Source: Rebecca billardiae RCC1528 (lineage: Eukaryota > Haptophyta). From it: 64,000 nucleotides of DNA. Positions 23,982 to 37,951 of the stretch are shown here, in pieces; the first letter of the stretch is position 1, and each line of letters opens with the position of its first letter. The translations under genes and the position numbers were made by a program. The DNA is taken from assembly GCA_965240325.2 (NCBI GenBank), contig OZ251225.1, forward strand, positions 2,480,001-2,544,000, read 5' to 3'. The notes under the pieces are model-generated. The model saw nothing but the letters and a program-made list of their open reading frames with translations. It was not told the origin of the DNA and ran no database searches.

Positions 23982-24402
23982 GCGGAGGGCTCGGCGGCGG
24001 CGACGGCGGAGGCGGCGGTGGCGAGCTGGGCGGTGGTGGCGACGGCGGCGGCGATGGCGGCGGTGGCGGAGGCGGGCTCGGCGGCGGCGGAGACGGAGGC
24101 GGGCTCGGAGGCGGCGACGGCGGTGGCGGAGGCGGCGAGCTGGGCGGTGGTGGCGACGGCGGCGGTGATGGCGGCGGCGGCGGCGGCGGGCTCGGCGGTG
24201 GCGGGCTGGGCGGAGGGCTCGGCGGCGGCGACGGCGGTGGCGGAGGCGGCGAGCTGGGCGGCGGAGGCGACGGCGGCGGCGATGGCGGCGGCGGCGGCGG
24301 CGGGCTCGGCGGTGGCGGGCTGGGCGGAGGGCTCGGCGGCGGCGACGGCGGTGGCGGAGGCGGCGAGCTGGGCGGCGGCGGCGACGGCGGCGGCGATGGC
24401 GG

Positions 24403-24435
<33 letters not shown>

Positions 24436-24972
24436 GGGCGGCGGGCTCGGCGGCGGCGACGGCGGTGGTGGCGGTGGCGAGCTGGGCGGCGGCGGCGACG
24501 GCGGCGGCGATGGCGGCGGCGGCGGCGGCGGGCTCGGCGGTGGCGGCGACGGAGGCGGGCTCGGAGGCGGCGACGGCGGCGGCGGCGGTGGCGAGCTGGG
24601 CGGCGGCGGCGACGGCGGCGGCGATGGCGGCGGCGGCGGCGGCGGAGATGGCGGCGGCGGGCTTGGCGGCGGGCTCGGCGGCGGCGACGGCGGCGGCGGC
24701 GGAGGCGAGCTAGGCGGTGGTGGCGACGGCGGCGGCGATGGCGGCGGCGGCGGCGGCGGAGATGGCGGCGGCGGGCTTGGCGGCGGGCTCGGCGGCGGCG
24801 ACGGCGGCGGCGGCGGAGGCGAGCTAGGCGGTGGTGGCGACGGCGGCGGCGATGGCGGCGGAGGCGGCGGCGGGCTCGGCGGTGGCGGGCTGGGCGGAGG
24901 GCTCGGCGGCGGCGACGGCGGTGGCGGAGGCGGCGAGCTGGGCGGCGGCGGCGACGGCGGCGGCGATGGCGG

Positions 24973-25005
<33 letters not shown>

Positions 25006-25656
25006 GGGCGGCGGGCTCGGCGGCGGCGACGGCGGTGGTGGCGGTGGCGAGCTGGGTGGCGGAGGTGACGGTGGTGGCGATGGCGGCGGGGGCGGCGGCG
25101 GAGATGGCGGTGGCGGAGACGGAGGCGGGCTCGGCGGTGGCGATGGTGGTGGCGGAGGTGGCGAGCTGGGCGGCGGCGGAGACGGCGGCGGTGACGGCGG
25201 CGGTGGCGGCGGCGGAGATGGCGGCGGCGGGCTGGGAGGCGGGCTCGGCGGTGGCGAAGGCGGTGGCGGAGGCGGCGAGCTGGGCGGCGGCGGCGACGGC
25301 GGCGGCGATGGCGGCGGTGGCGGCGGCGGGCTCGGCGGTGGCGGAGACGGAGGCGGGCTCGGAGGCGGCGACGGCGGCGGCGGAGGCGGCGAGCTGGGTG
25401 GCGGCGGAGACGGCGGCGGTGACGGCGGCGGCGGCGGCGGCGGAGATGGCGGCGGCGGGCTGGGGGGCGGGCTCGGCGGCGGCGACGGCGGTGGCGGCGG
25501 TGGCGAGCTGGGCGGTGGTGGCGACGGAGGCGGCGATGGCGGCGGCGGCGGCGGCGGGCTCGGCGGTGGCGGAGACGGAGGCGGGCTCGGAGGCGGCGAC
25601 GGCGGTGGCGGTGGCGGCAAGCTGGGCGGTGGAGGCGACGGCGGTGGCGATGGCGG

Positions 25657-25689
<33 letters not shown>

Positions 25690-28600
25690 GGGCGGCGGGC
25701 TCGGCGGCGGCGACGGCGGTGGTGGCGGTGGCGAGCTGGGTGGCGGAGGTGACGGTGGTGGCGATGGCGGCGGGGGCGGCGGCGGAGATGGCGGTGGCGG
25801 AGACGGAGGCGGGCTCGGCGGTGGCGATGGTGGTGGCGGAGGTGGCGAGCTGGGCGGCGGCGGAGACGGCGGCGGTGACGGCGGCGGTGGCGGCGGCGGA
25901 GATGGCGGCGGCGGGCTGGGAGGCGGGCTCGGCGGTGGCGAAGGCGGTGGCGGAGGCGGCGAGCTGGGCGGCGGCGGCGACGGCGGCGGCGATGGCGGCG
26001 GTGGCGGCGGCGGGCTCGGCGGTGGCGGAGACGGAGGCGGGCTCGGAGGCGGCGACGGCGGCGGCGGAGGCGGCGAGCTGGGTGGCGGCGGAGACGGCGG
26101 CGGTGACGGCGGCGGCGGCGGCGGCGGAGATGGCGGCGGCGGGCTGGGGGGCGGGCTCGGCGGCGGCGACGGCGGTGGCGGCGGTGGCGAGCTGGGCGGT
26201 GGTGGCGACGGAGGCGGCGATGGCGGCGGCGGCGGCGGCGGGCTCGGCGGTGGCGGAGACGGAGGCGGGCTCGGAGGCGGCGACGGCGGTGGCGGTGGCG
26301 GCAAGCTGGGCGGTGGAGGCGACGGCGGTGGCGATGGTGGCGGAGGGGGCGGCGGGCTCGGCGGTGGCGGGCTTGGCGGCGGGCTCGGCGGCGGGCTCGG
26401 CGGCGGCGGCGGCGGCGAGCTCGGCGGCGGGCTTGGAGGCGGAGGCGGCGGCAAGCTCGGTGGCGGACTCGGCGGCGGGCAGGGCAGCTTGGTGTGGAGC
26501 GCGTCGAGCACGACGTTCACCTTCTCCACGTCCGTCTGGTACGCCTCGGACGGCAGACGCATCACGTTGTCCACCATCGTGATCACCTGGCACTTGGTCA
26601 GCGGGTAGTCGTAGCCCGGGTGCGCCGCGTTGAGCACGGCCGCGACCGCGGTGCGCGAGAGCTGCCACCAGGCGTCGCCATTGGCATTCTCGCTGCGTGC
26701 GGCCTGCTGCATCACCTCGAGCAGCTGCCACGCGCCCTCCACCACGCGGTCGTACCACCCCGACTCCGCCTGCGTCACGTGGAAGAAGTCGTTGAACGAG
26801 ATGTTGGTAACGAGCCCCGCGGCGGCCCACCATTCCGTGACGTTCTGCCAGACCGCGGCCGAGCATGCCTCCTTCCCCTGCTCGATCAGCTTGTCGTAGG
26901 TGCTCTCGTTGACGGGCGGCTCGAGGAAGGACTCGAGCTCGGTCTCGTTGAAGAAGCTGTCAATCGGGCACTGCGTGACCGTGCTCTCCCCCGCGAAGAA
27001 GATGTTGCGCCTGCGCGTGCGGCGAGCGGCGAGCGGCGCGCGGAGAGGTGAGTTGCGCAAGGGTTGTTGGTGTCGCGCGCGGCCTCGGCACGCGCGAGCG
27101 CTCACCCTCCGAGAGTGCCGCAGTTGGCCTGCGCTCGACGAGCGTGCGCGCGGCGCGGGTAGGGGGCGGGTGCGGTGAGTGTCGCGACGCGGCCGTCGGT
27201 CAGGCGCGCGACGGCGGCACGGCGGCGCGTGCGCTCACCTTGGTGCACGGCGTGTGCATCGAGAAGTGGATCCGCTCGATGCCGCTGGCGTTGTGCCACA
27301 CGAGGGTGATGGCCGTCCTCTTCTGCACGGACGTGAGGAGGTACTGCTCGTCCTCCGGGTTGGGCGCGTCCTCCGGCTCCTTGGACGTCACGTACAGCTC
27401 GCCCACTTCGCAGTCGGTGATCTGGGGGTACGCCACCTCGTCCGCCACGCCGTCGGGCCGCACGGCGACGCGCTTCAGCGTGTCCTCGCTGACGAGGCCC
27501 GGGTACGCCGGGTTGGGCCCGTCGCGCAGCATGTCCGTCGGGAAGCACAGAATCTCGGTCGTCTGCACAGGGTCGTTCGAGCGCCCCCGGAGGTTGTCGA
27601 CGTCGAAGATGGTGAGCGAGATGGTCGGCACGTCGTACACGGGCGTGAACGTGCCGTCGAATTCTCCGCTCGCGTTCTTGCCCATGCGGCCGACCTGGAG
27701 CTCATAGTTGGTGCGCACGCGATCCGCGTTGCTCGGATCGTTCCGGTCAAAGAACTGCTGGTTGAGCGAGCCGAACGGCGAGTTGTCGATGCTGCCGTCG
27801 ATGATCGGAAACTTGCCGTTCTTCCTCGTGTTGTGCGGGATGTACTCGTTGAGCGCGGTGAGGCGGAGGGCGAGCAGCTCGCAGTTGTGCGAGAGGATGT
27901 TGTCCCAGATCATGAAGTTGTTCTCCGCCATGCAGTTCTGCTGCGGGCACGGAGCCCCGCTTCTGCTGTCGTCAAACGGGATGGTCGCAGCGAGCCAGTC
28001 GAGCCGCGGGTGCGTGATGGGCGTGCAGCTCGAAAACTGCGGGGGCGGCGGTGGTGGGGAGGGCGGAGGCGACGGAGGCGGGCTCGGCGGCGGCGACGGC
28101 GGTGGCGGCGGTGGCGGGCTGGGCGGTGGTGGCGACGGCGGCGGCGATGGCGGTGGCGGCGGTGGCGAGCTGGGCGGCGGCGGCGAGGGCGGCGGCGATG
28201 GCGGGGGCGGCGGCGGCGGGCTCGGCGGTGGCGGGCTTGGCGGAGGGCTTGGCGGCGGCGACGGCGGTGGCGGCGGCGGCGAGCTGGGCGGTGGTGGCGA
28301 AGGCGGCGGCGATGGTGGTGGTGGCGGCGGCGGGCTCGGCGGTGGCGGAGACGGAGGCGGGCTCGGCGGCGGCGACGGCGGTGGCGGCGGTGGCGAGCTG
28401 GGCGGTGGTGGCGACGGCGGCGGCGATGGCGGCGGGGGCGGCGGCGGAGATGGCGGCGGCGGCGACGGAGGCGGGCTCGGCGGCGGCGACGGCGGTGGCG
28501 GCGGTGGCGAGCTGGGCGGCGGCGGCGACGGCGGCGGCGATGGCGGCGGTGGCGGCGGCGGAGATGGCGGCGGCGGCGACGGAGGCGGGCTCGGCGGCGG

Positions 28601-28888
28601 CGACGGCGGTGGCGGCGGTGGCAAGCTGGGCGGCGGCGGCGACGGCGGCGGCGATGGCGGCGGTGGCGGCGGCGGAGATGGCGGCGGCGGGCTGGGAGGC
28701 GGGCTCGGCGGTGGCGACGGCGGTGGCGGAGGCGGGGAGCTGGGTGGTGGCGGCGATGGCGGTGGCGATGGCGGCGGCGGCGGCGGCGGGCTCGGCGGTG
28801 GCGGGCTCGGGGGCGGGCTCGGCGGTGGCGACGGCGGTGGCGGCGGTGGCGAGCTGGGTGGCGGCGGCGACGGCGGCGGCGATGGCGG

Positions 28889-28921
<33 letters not shown>

Positions 28922-29572
28922 GGGAGGCGGGCTCGGCGGTGGCGACGGCGGTGGCGGAGGCGGCGAGCTGGGCGGCGGCGGCGACGGCGGTGGCGATGGC
29001 GGCGGTGGCGGTGGCGGAGATGGCGGCGGCGGGCTGGGAGGCGGGCTCGGCGGTGGCGAAGGCGGTGGCGGAGGCGGCGAGCTGGGCGGTGGTGGCGATG
29101 GCGGCGGCGATGGCGGCGGCGGCGGCGGGGGGCTCGGCGGTGGCGGGCTCGGCGGCGGGCTCGGCGGCGGCGACGGTGGTGGCGGAGGCGGCGAGCTGGG
29201 CGGCGGCGGAGACGGCGGCGGTGACGGCGGCGGCGGCGGCGGCGGAGATGGCGGCGGCGGGCTGGGCGGCGGGCTGGGCGGCGGCGACGGCGGTGGCGGC
29301 GGTGGCGAGCTGGGCGGTGGTGGCGACGGCGGCGGCGATGGCGGCGGTGGCGGCGGCGGAGATGGCGGCGGCGGGCTGGGAGGCGGGCTCGGCGGTGGCG
29401 ACGGCGGTGGCGGAGGCGGGGAGCTGGGTGGTGGCGGCGATGGCGGTGGCGATGGCGGCGGCGGCGGCGGCGGGCTCGGCGGTGGCGGGCTCGGGGGCGG
29501 GCTCGGCGGTGGCGACGGCGGTGGCGGCGGTGGCGAGCTGGGTGGCGGCGGCGACGGCGGCGGCGATGGCGG

Positions 29573-29605
<33 letters not shown>

Positions 29606-32600
29606 GGGAGGCGGGCTCGGCGGTGGCGACGGCGGTGGCGGAGGCGGCGAGCTGGGCGGCGGCGGCGACGGCGGCGGCGATGGCGGCGGTGGCGGCGGCG
29701 GAGATGGCGGCGGCGGGCTGGGAGGCGGGCTCGGCGGTGGCGAAGGCGGTGGCGGAGGCGGCGAGCTGGGCGGTGGTGGCGATGGCGGCGGCGATGGCGG
29801 CGGCGGCGGCGGGGGGCTCGGCGGTGGCGGGCTGGGCGGCGGGCTCGGCGGCGGCGACGGTGGTGGCGGAGGCGGCGAGCTGGGCGGCGGCGGAGACGGC
29901 GGCGGTGACGGCGGCGGCGGCGGCGGCGGAGATGGCGGCGGCGGGCTGGGCGGCGGGCTCGGCGGTGGCGACGGCGGTGGCGGAGGCGGCGAGCTGGGCG
30001 GCGGCGGCGACGGCGGCGGCGATGGCGGCGGTGGCGGCGGCGGAGATGGCGGCGGCGGGCTGGGAGGCGGGCTCGGCGGTGGCGAAGGCGGTGGCGGAGG
30101 CGGCGAGCTGGGCGGTGGTGGCGACGGCGGCGGCGATGGCGGCGGCGGCGGCGGCGGGCTCGGCGGTGGCGGAGACGGCGGCGGGCTTGGGGGCGGCGAC
30201 GGCGGTGGCGGCGGTGGCGAGCTGGGCGGTGGTGGCGACGGCGGCGGCGATGGCGGCGGCGGCGGCGGCGGGCTCGGCGGTGGCGGGCTTGGCGGAGGGC
30301 TCGGCGGCGGCGACGGCGGTGGCGGCGGTGGCGAGCTGGGCGGTGGTGGCGACGGCGGCGGCGATGGCGGCGGCGGCGGCGGCGGGCTCGGCGGAGGCGG
30401 AGACGGCGGCGGGCTTGGGGGCGGCGACGGCGGTGGCGGCGGTGGCGAGCTGGGCGGTGGTGGCGACGGCGGCGGTGATGGCGGCGGCGGCGGCGGCGGG
30501 CTCGGCGGTGGCGGAGACGGCGGCGGGCTTGGGGGCGGCGACGGCGGTGGCGGCGGTGGCGAGCTGGGCGGTGGTGGCGACGGCGGCGGCGATGGCGGCG
30601 GCGGCGGCGGCGGGCTCGGCGGTGGCGGGCTTGGCGGAGGGCTCGGCGGCGGCGACGGCGGTGGCGGCGGTGGCGAGCTGGGCGGTGGTGGCGACGGCGG
30701 CGGCGATGGCGGCGGCGGCGGCGGCGGGCTCGGCGGAGGCGGAGACGGCGGCGGGCTTGGGGGCGGCGACGGCGGTGGCGGCGGTGGCGAGCTGGGCGGT
30801 GGTGGCGACGGCGGCGGTGATGGCGGCGGCGGCGGCGGCGGGCTCGGCGGTGGCGGAGACGGCGGCGGGCTTGGGGGCGGCGACGGCGGTGGCGGCGGTG
30901 GCGAGCTGGGCGGTGGTGGCGACGGCGGCGGCGATGGCGGCGGTGGCGGCGGCGGAGATGGCGGCGGCGGGCTGGGAGGCGGGCTCGGCGGTGGCGACGG
31001 CGGTGGCGGAGGCGGCGAGCTGGGCGGCGGCGGCGACGGCGGCGGCGATGGCGGCGGTGGCGGCGGCGGAGATGGCGGCGGCGGGCTGGGAGGCGGGCTC
31101 GGCGGTGGCGACGGCGGTGGCGGAGGCGGCGAGCTGGGCGGTGGTGGCGAAGGCGGCGGCGATGGCGGCGGCGGCGGCGGCGGGCTCGGCGGTGGCGGGC
31201 TGGGCGGCGGGCTCGGCGGTGGCGACGGTGGTGGCGGAGGCGGGGAGCTGGGTGGTGGTGGCGACGGCGGCGGCGATGGCGGCGGCGGCGGCGGCGGGCT
31301 CGGCGGTGGCGGAGACGGCGGCGGGCTTGGGGGCGGCGACGGCGGTGGCGGCGGTGGCGAGCTGGGCGGTGGTGGCGACGGCGGCGGCGATGGCGGCGGC
31401 GGCGGCGGCGGGCTCGGCGGTGGCGGAGACGGCGGCGGGCTTGGGGGCGGCGACGGCGGTGGCGGCGGTGGCGAGCTGGGCGGTGGTGGCGACGGCGGCG
31501 GCGATGGCGGCGGCGGCGGCGGCGGGCTCGGCGGTGGCGGAGACGGCGGCGGGCTTGGGGGCGGCGACGGCGGTGGCGGCGGTGGCGAGCTGGGCGGTGG
31601 TGGCGACGGCGGCGGCGATGGCGGCGGCGGCGGCGGCGGGCTCGGCGGTGGCGGAGACGGCGGCGGGCTTGGGGGCGGCGACGGCGGTGGCGGCGGTGGC
31701 GAGCTGGGCGGTGGTGGCGACGGCGGCGGCGATGGCGGCGGCGGCGGCGGCGGGCTCGGCGGTGGCGGGCTTGGCGGAGGGCTCGGCGGCGGCGACGGCG
31801 GTGGCGGCGGTGGCGAGCTGGGCGGTGGTGGCGACGGCGGCGGCGATGGCGGCGGCGGCGGCGGCGGGCTCGGCGGTGGAGGGCTCGGCGGCGGGCTCGG
31901 CGGTGGCGACGGCGGTGGCGGCGGTGGCGAGCTGGGCGGTGGTGGCGACGGTGGCGGCGATGGCGGCGGCGGCGGCGGCGGGCTTGGCGGCGGCGGGCTG
32001 GGCGGTGGGCTCGGCGGCGGCGACGGCGGTGGTGGCGGTGGCGAGCTGGGCGGTGGTGGCGACGGCGGCGGCGATGGCGGCGGCGGCGGCGGCGGGCTCG
32101 GCGGTGGCGGAGACGGCGGCGGGCTTGGGGGCGGCGACGGCGGTGGCGGCGGTGGCGAGCTGGGCGGTGGTGGCGACGGCGGCGGCGATGGCGGCGGCGG
32201 CGGCGGCGGGCTCGGCGGTGGCGGGCTTGGCGGAGGGCTCGGCGGCGGCGACGGCGGTGGCGGCGGTGGCGAGCTGGGCGGTGGTGGCGACGGTGGCGGC
32301 GATGGCGGCGGCGGCGGCGGCGGGCTCGGCGGTGGCGGAGACGGAGGCGGGCTCGGCGGCGGTGACGGCGGTGGCGGAGGCGGCGAGCTGGGCGGTGGTG
32401 GCGAAGGCGGCGGCGATGGTGGTGGCGGGGGCGGCGGGCTCGGTGGTGGCGGGCTCGGAGGGGGAGAAGGCGGCGGTGACGGTGGAGGCGGCGGAGGAGG
32501 GCTCGGTGGTGGCGGGCTCGGCGGTGGAGATGGCGGCGGTGATGGTGGTGGCGGCGGCGGCGGGCTCGGGGGCGGCGGGCTGGGCGGCGGGCTCGGCGGC

Positions 32601-33700
32601 GGCGACGGCGGTGGTGGCGGTGGCGAGCTGGGCGGTGGCGGCGACGGCGGCGGCGATGGCGGCGGCGGCGGCGGCGGGCTCGGCGGTGGAGGGCTGGGCG
32701 GCGGGCTCGGCGGTGGCGACGGCGGTGGCGGCGGTGGCGAGCTGGGCGGTGGTGGCGACGGTGGCGGCGATGGCGGCGGCGGCGGCGGCGGGCTCGGCGG
32801 TGGCGGAGACGGAGGCGGGCTCGGCGGCGGTGACGGCGGTGGCGGAGGCGGCGAGCTGGGCGGTGGTGGCGAAGGCGGCGGCGATGGTGGTGGCGGGGGC
32901 GGCGGGCTCGGTGGTGGCGGGCTCGGAGGGGGAGAAGGCGGCGGTGACGGTGGAGGCGGCGGAGGAGGGCTCGGTGGTGGCGGGCTCGGCGGTGGAGATG
33001 GCGGCGGTGATGGTGGTGGCGGCGGCGGCGGGCTCGGGGGCGGCGGGCTGGGCGGCGGGCTCGGAGGCGGCGACGGCGGTGGCGGCGGTGGCGAGCTGGG
33101 CGGTGGTGGCGACGGCGGCGGCGATGGCGGCGGCGGCGGCGGCGGGCTCGGCGGTGGCGGGCTGGGCGGCGGGCTCGGCGGTGGCGACGGCGGTGGCGGA
33201 GGCGGCGAGCTGGGCGGCGGCGGCGACGGCGGCGGCGAAGGCGGCGGTGGCGGCGGCGGAGATGGCGGCGGCGGCGACGGAGGCGGGCTCGGCGGCGGCG
33301 ACGGCGGTGGCGGAGGCGGCGAGCTGGGTGGCGGCGGCGACGGCGGTGGTGATGGCGGCGGCGGCGGCGGCGGAGATGGCGGCGGCGGGCTGGGAGGCGG
33401 GCTCGGCGGTGGCGACGGCGGTGGCGGCGGTGGCGAGCTGGGCGGTGGCGGCGAAGGCGGCGGCGATGGCGGCGGTGGCGGCGGCGGAGACGGCGGTGGC
33501 GGGCTTGGCGGAGGGCTCGGCGGCGGCGACGGCGGTGGCGGCGGTGGCGAGCTGGGCGGTGGTGGCGACGGCGGCGGCGAAGGCGGCGGCGGCGGCGGCG
33601 GAGATGGCGGTGGCGGGCTCGGGGGCGGGCTCGGCGGCGGCGACGGCGGTGGCGGCGGTGGCGAACTGGGCGGTGGCGGCGACGGCGGCGGCGATGGCGG

Positions 33701-33733
<33 letters not shown>

Positions 33734-34954
33734 GGGCGGCGGGCTCGGCGGCGGCGACGGCGGTGGCGGCGGTGGCGAGCTGGGCGGTGGTGGCGACGGA
33801 GGCGGCGATGGCGGCGGCGGCGGCGGCGGGCTCGGCGGTGGCGGGCTTGGCGGAGGGCTCGGCGGCGGCGACGGTGGTGGCGGCGGTGGCGAGCTGGGCG
33901 GTGGTGGCGACGGCGGCGGCGATGGCGGCGGTGGAGGCGGCGGGCTCGGCGGTGGCGGAGACGGCGGCGGGCTTGGGGGCGGCGACGGCGGTGGCGGCGG
34001 TGGCGAGCTGGGCGGTGGTGGCGACGGCGGCGGCGATGGCGGCGGCGGCGGCGGCGGGCTCGGCGGTGGCGGGCTTGGCGGAGGGCTCGGCGGCGGCGAC
34101 GGCGGTGGCGGCGGCGGCGAGCTGGGCGGTGGTGGCGACGGCGGCGGCGATGGCGGCGGCGGCGGCGGCGGGCTCGGCGGTGGCGGGCTTGGCGGAGGGC
34201 TTGGCGGCGGCGACGGCGGTGGCGGCGGCGGCGAGCTGGGCGGTGGTGGCGACGGCGGCGGCGATGGCGGCGGCGGCGGCGGCGGAGATGGCGGCGGCGG
34301 GCTGGGCGGCGGGCTCGGAGGCGGCGACGGCGGTGGCGGCGGTGGCGAGCTGGGCGGTGGTGGCGACGGCGGCGGCGATGGCGGCGGCGGCGGCGGCGGG
34401 CTCGGCGGTGGCGGGCTGGGCGGCGGGCTCGGCGGTGGCGACGGCGGTGGCGGCGGTGGCGAGCTGGGCGGTGGTGGCGACGGCGGCGGCGATGGCGGCG
34501 GCGGCGGCGGCGGGCTCGGCGGTGGCGGGCTGGGCGGCGGGCTCGGCGGTGGCGACGGCGGTGGCGGCGGTGGCGAGCTGGGCGGTGGTGGCGACGGCGG
34601 CGGCGAGGGCGGCGGCGGCGGCGGCGGAGATGGCGGTGGCGGGCTCGGGGGCGGGCTCGGCGGTGGCGAAGGCGGTGGCGGCGGTGGCGAGCTGGGTGGT
34701 GGTGGCGACGGCGGCGGCGATGGCGGCGGCGGCGGCGGCGGGCTCGGCGGTGGCGGAGACGGCGGCGGGCTTGGGGGCGGCGACGGCGGTGGCGGCGGTG
34801 GCGAGCTGGGCGGTGGTGGCGACGGCGGCGGCGAAGGCGGCGGCGGCGGCGGCGGAGATGGCGGTGGCGGGCTCGGGGGCGGGCTCGGCGGCGGCGACGG
34901 CGGTGGCGGCGGTGGCGAACTGGGCGGTGGCGGCGACGGCGGCGGCGATGGCGG

Positions 34955-34987
<33 letters not shown>

Positions 34988-37804
34988 GGGCGGCGGGCTC
35001 GGCGGCGGCGACGGCGGTGGCGGCGGTGGCGAGCTGGGCGGTGGTGGCGACGGCGGCGGCGATGGCGGCGGCGGCGGGGGGGGGCTCGGCGGTGGCGGGC
35101 TGGGCGGCGGGCTCGGCGGTGGCGACGGCGGTGGCGGCGGTGGCGAGCTGGGCGGTGGTGGCGACGGCGGCGGCGATGGCGGCGGCGGCGGCGGCGGGCT
35201 CGGCGGTGGCGGGCTTGGCGGAGGGCTCGGCGGCGGCGACGGCGGTGGCGGCGGTGGCGAGCTGGGCGGTGGTGGCGACGGCGGCGGCGAAGGCGGCGGC
35301 GGCGGCGGCGGAGATGGCGGTGGCGGGCTCGGGGGCGGGCTCGGCGGTGGCGAAGGCGGTGGCGGAGGCGGCGAGCTGGGCGGCGGCGGCGACGGCGGCG
35401 GCGATGGCGGCGGCGGCGGCGGCGGGCTCGGCGGTGGCGGAGACGGCGGCGGGCTTGGGGGCGGCGACGGCGGTGGCGGCGGTGGCGAGCTGGGCGGTGG
35501 TGGCGACGGCGGCGGCGATGGCGGCGGCGGCGGCGGCGGGCTCGGCGGTGGCGGGCTGGGCGGCGGGCTCGGCGGCGGCGACGGCGGTGGCGGCGGTGGC
35601 GAGCTGGGCGGCGGCGGAGAGGGCGGTGGCGAGGGCGGCGGTGGCGGCGGCGGAGATGGCGGTGGCGGGCTCGGGGGCGGGCTCGGCGGTGGCGAAGGCG
35701 GTGGCGGAGGCGGCGAGCTGGGCGGCGGCGGCGACGGCGGCGGCGATGGCGGCGGCGGCGGCGGCGGGCTCGGCGGTGGTGGAGACGGCGGCGGGCTTGG
35801 GGGCGGCGACGGCGGTGGCGGCGGTGGCGAGCTGGGCGGTGGTGGCGACGGCGGCGGCGATGGCGGCGGCGGCGGCGGCGGGCTCGGCGGTGGCGGAGAC
35901 GGCGGCGGGCTTGGGGGCGGCGACGGCGGTGGCGGCGGTGGCGAGCTGGGCGGTGGTGGCGACGGCGGCGGCGAAGGCGGCGGCGGCGGCGGCGGGCTCG
36001 GCGGTGGCGGGCTCGGGGGCGGGCTCGGCGGCGGCGACGGCGGTGGCGGCGGTGGCGAACTGGGCGGTGGCGGCGACGGCGGCGGCGATGGCGGCGGCGG
36101 CGGCGGCGGGCTCGGCGGTGGCGGGCTGGGCGGCGGGCTCGGCGGTGGCGACGGCGGTGGCGGCGGTGGCGAGCTGGGCGGTGGTGGCGACGGCGGCGGC
36201 GATGGCGGCGGCGGCGGCGGCGGGCTCGGCGGTGGTGGGCTTGGCGGAGGGCTCGGCGGCGGCGACGGCGGTGGCGGCGGTGGCGAGCTGGGCGGTGGTG
36301 GCGACGGCGGCGGCGATGGCGGCGGCGGCGGCGGCGGGCTCGGCGGTGGCGGAGACGGCGGCGGGCTTGGGGGCGGCGACGGCGGTGGTGGCGGTGGCGA
36401 GCTGGGCGGTGGTGGCGACGGCGGCGGCGATGGCGGCGGCGGCGGCGGCGGGCTCGGCGGTGGCGGGCTTGGCGGAGGGCTCGGCGGCGGCGACGGCGGT
36501 GGCGGCGGTGGCGAGCTGGGCGGTGGTGGCGACGGCGGCGGCGATGGCGGCGGCGGCGGCGGCGGGCTCGGCGGTGGTGGGCTTGGCGGAGGGCTCGGCG
36601 GCGGCGACGGCGGTGGCGGCGGTGGCGAGCTGGGCGGTGGTGGCGACGGCGGCGGCGATGGCGGCGGCGGCGGCGGCGGGCTCGGCGGTGGCGGAGACGG
36701 CGGCGGGCTTGGGGGCGGCGACGGCGGTGGTGGCGGTGGCGAGCTGGGCGGTGGTGGCGACGGCGGCGGCGATGGCGGCGGCGGCGGCGGCGGGCTCGGC
36801 GGTGGCGGGCTTGGCGGAGGGCTCGGCGGCGGCGACGGCGGTGGCGGCGGTGGCGAGCTGGGCGGCGGCGGAGAGGGCGGTGGCGAGGGCGGCGGTGGCG
36901 GCGGCGGAGATGGCGGTGGCGGGCTCGGGGGCGGGCTCGGCGGTGGCGAAGGCGGTGGCGGAGGCGGCGAGCTGGGCGGCGGCGGCGACGGCGGCGGCGA
37001 TGGCGGCGGCGGCGGCGGCGGGCTCGGCGGTGGTGGAGACGGCGGCGGGCTTGGGGGCGGCGACGGCGGTGGCGGCGGTGGCGAGCTGGGCGGTGGTGGC
37101 GACGGCGGCGGCGATGGCGGCGGCGGCGGCGGCGGGCTCGGCGGTGGCGGAGACGGCGGCGGGCTTGGGGGCGGCGACGGCGGTGGCGGCGGTGGCGAGC
37201 TGGGCGGTGGTGGCGACGGCGGCGGCGAAGGCGGCGGCGGCGGCGGCGGGCTCGGCGGTGGCGGGCTCGGGGGCGGGCTCGGCGGCGGCGACGGCGGTGG
37301 CGGCGGTGGCGAACTGGGCGGTGGCGGCGACGGCGGCGGCGATGGCGGCGGCGGCGGCGGCGGGCTCGGCGGTGGCGGGCTGGGCGGCGGGCTCGGCGGT
37401 GGCGACGGCGGTGGCGGCGGTGGCGAGCTGGGCGGTGGTGGCGACGGCGGCGGCGATGGCGGCGGCGGCGGCGGCGGGCTCGGCGGTGGTGGGCTTGGCG
37501 GAGGGCTCGGCGGCGGCGACGGCGGTGGCGGCGGTGGCGAGCTGGGCGGTGGTGGCGACGGCGGCGGCGATGGCGGCGGCGGCGGCGGCGGGCTCGGCGG
37601 TGGCGGAGACGGCGGCGGGCTTGGGGGCGGCGACGGCGGTGGTGGCGGTGGCGAGCTGGGCGGTGGTGGCGACGGCGGCGGCGATGGCGGCGGCGGCGGC
37701 GGCGGGCTCGGCGGTGGCGGGCTTGGCGGAGGGCTCGGCGGCGGCGACGGCGGTGGCGGCGGTGGCGAGCTGGGCGGTGGTGGCGACGGCGGCGGCGATG
37801 GCGG

Positions 37805-37837
<33 letters not shown>

Positions 37838-37918
37838 GGGCGGCGGGCTCGGCGGCGGCGACGGCGGTGGCGGCGGTGGCGAGCTGGGCGGTGGTGGCGA
37901 CGGCGGCGGCGATGGCGG

Positions 37919-37951
<33 letters not shown>

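Noticed and set aside
17681-26608. Plus-strand 2,975-codon Gly-rich frame
   Set aside because: Mirror of stalk 2 for the same compositional reason; its ends show no coding features.
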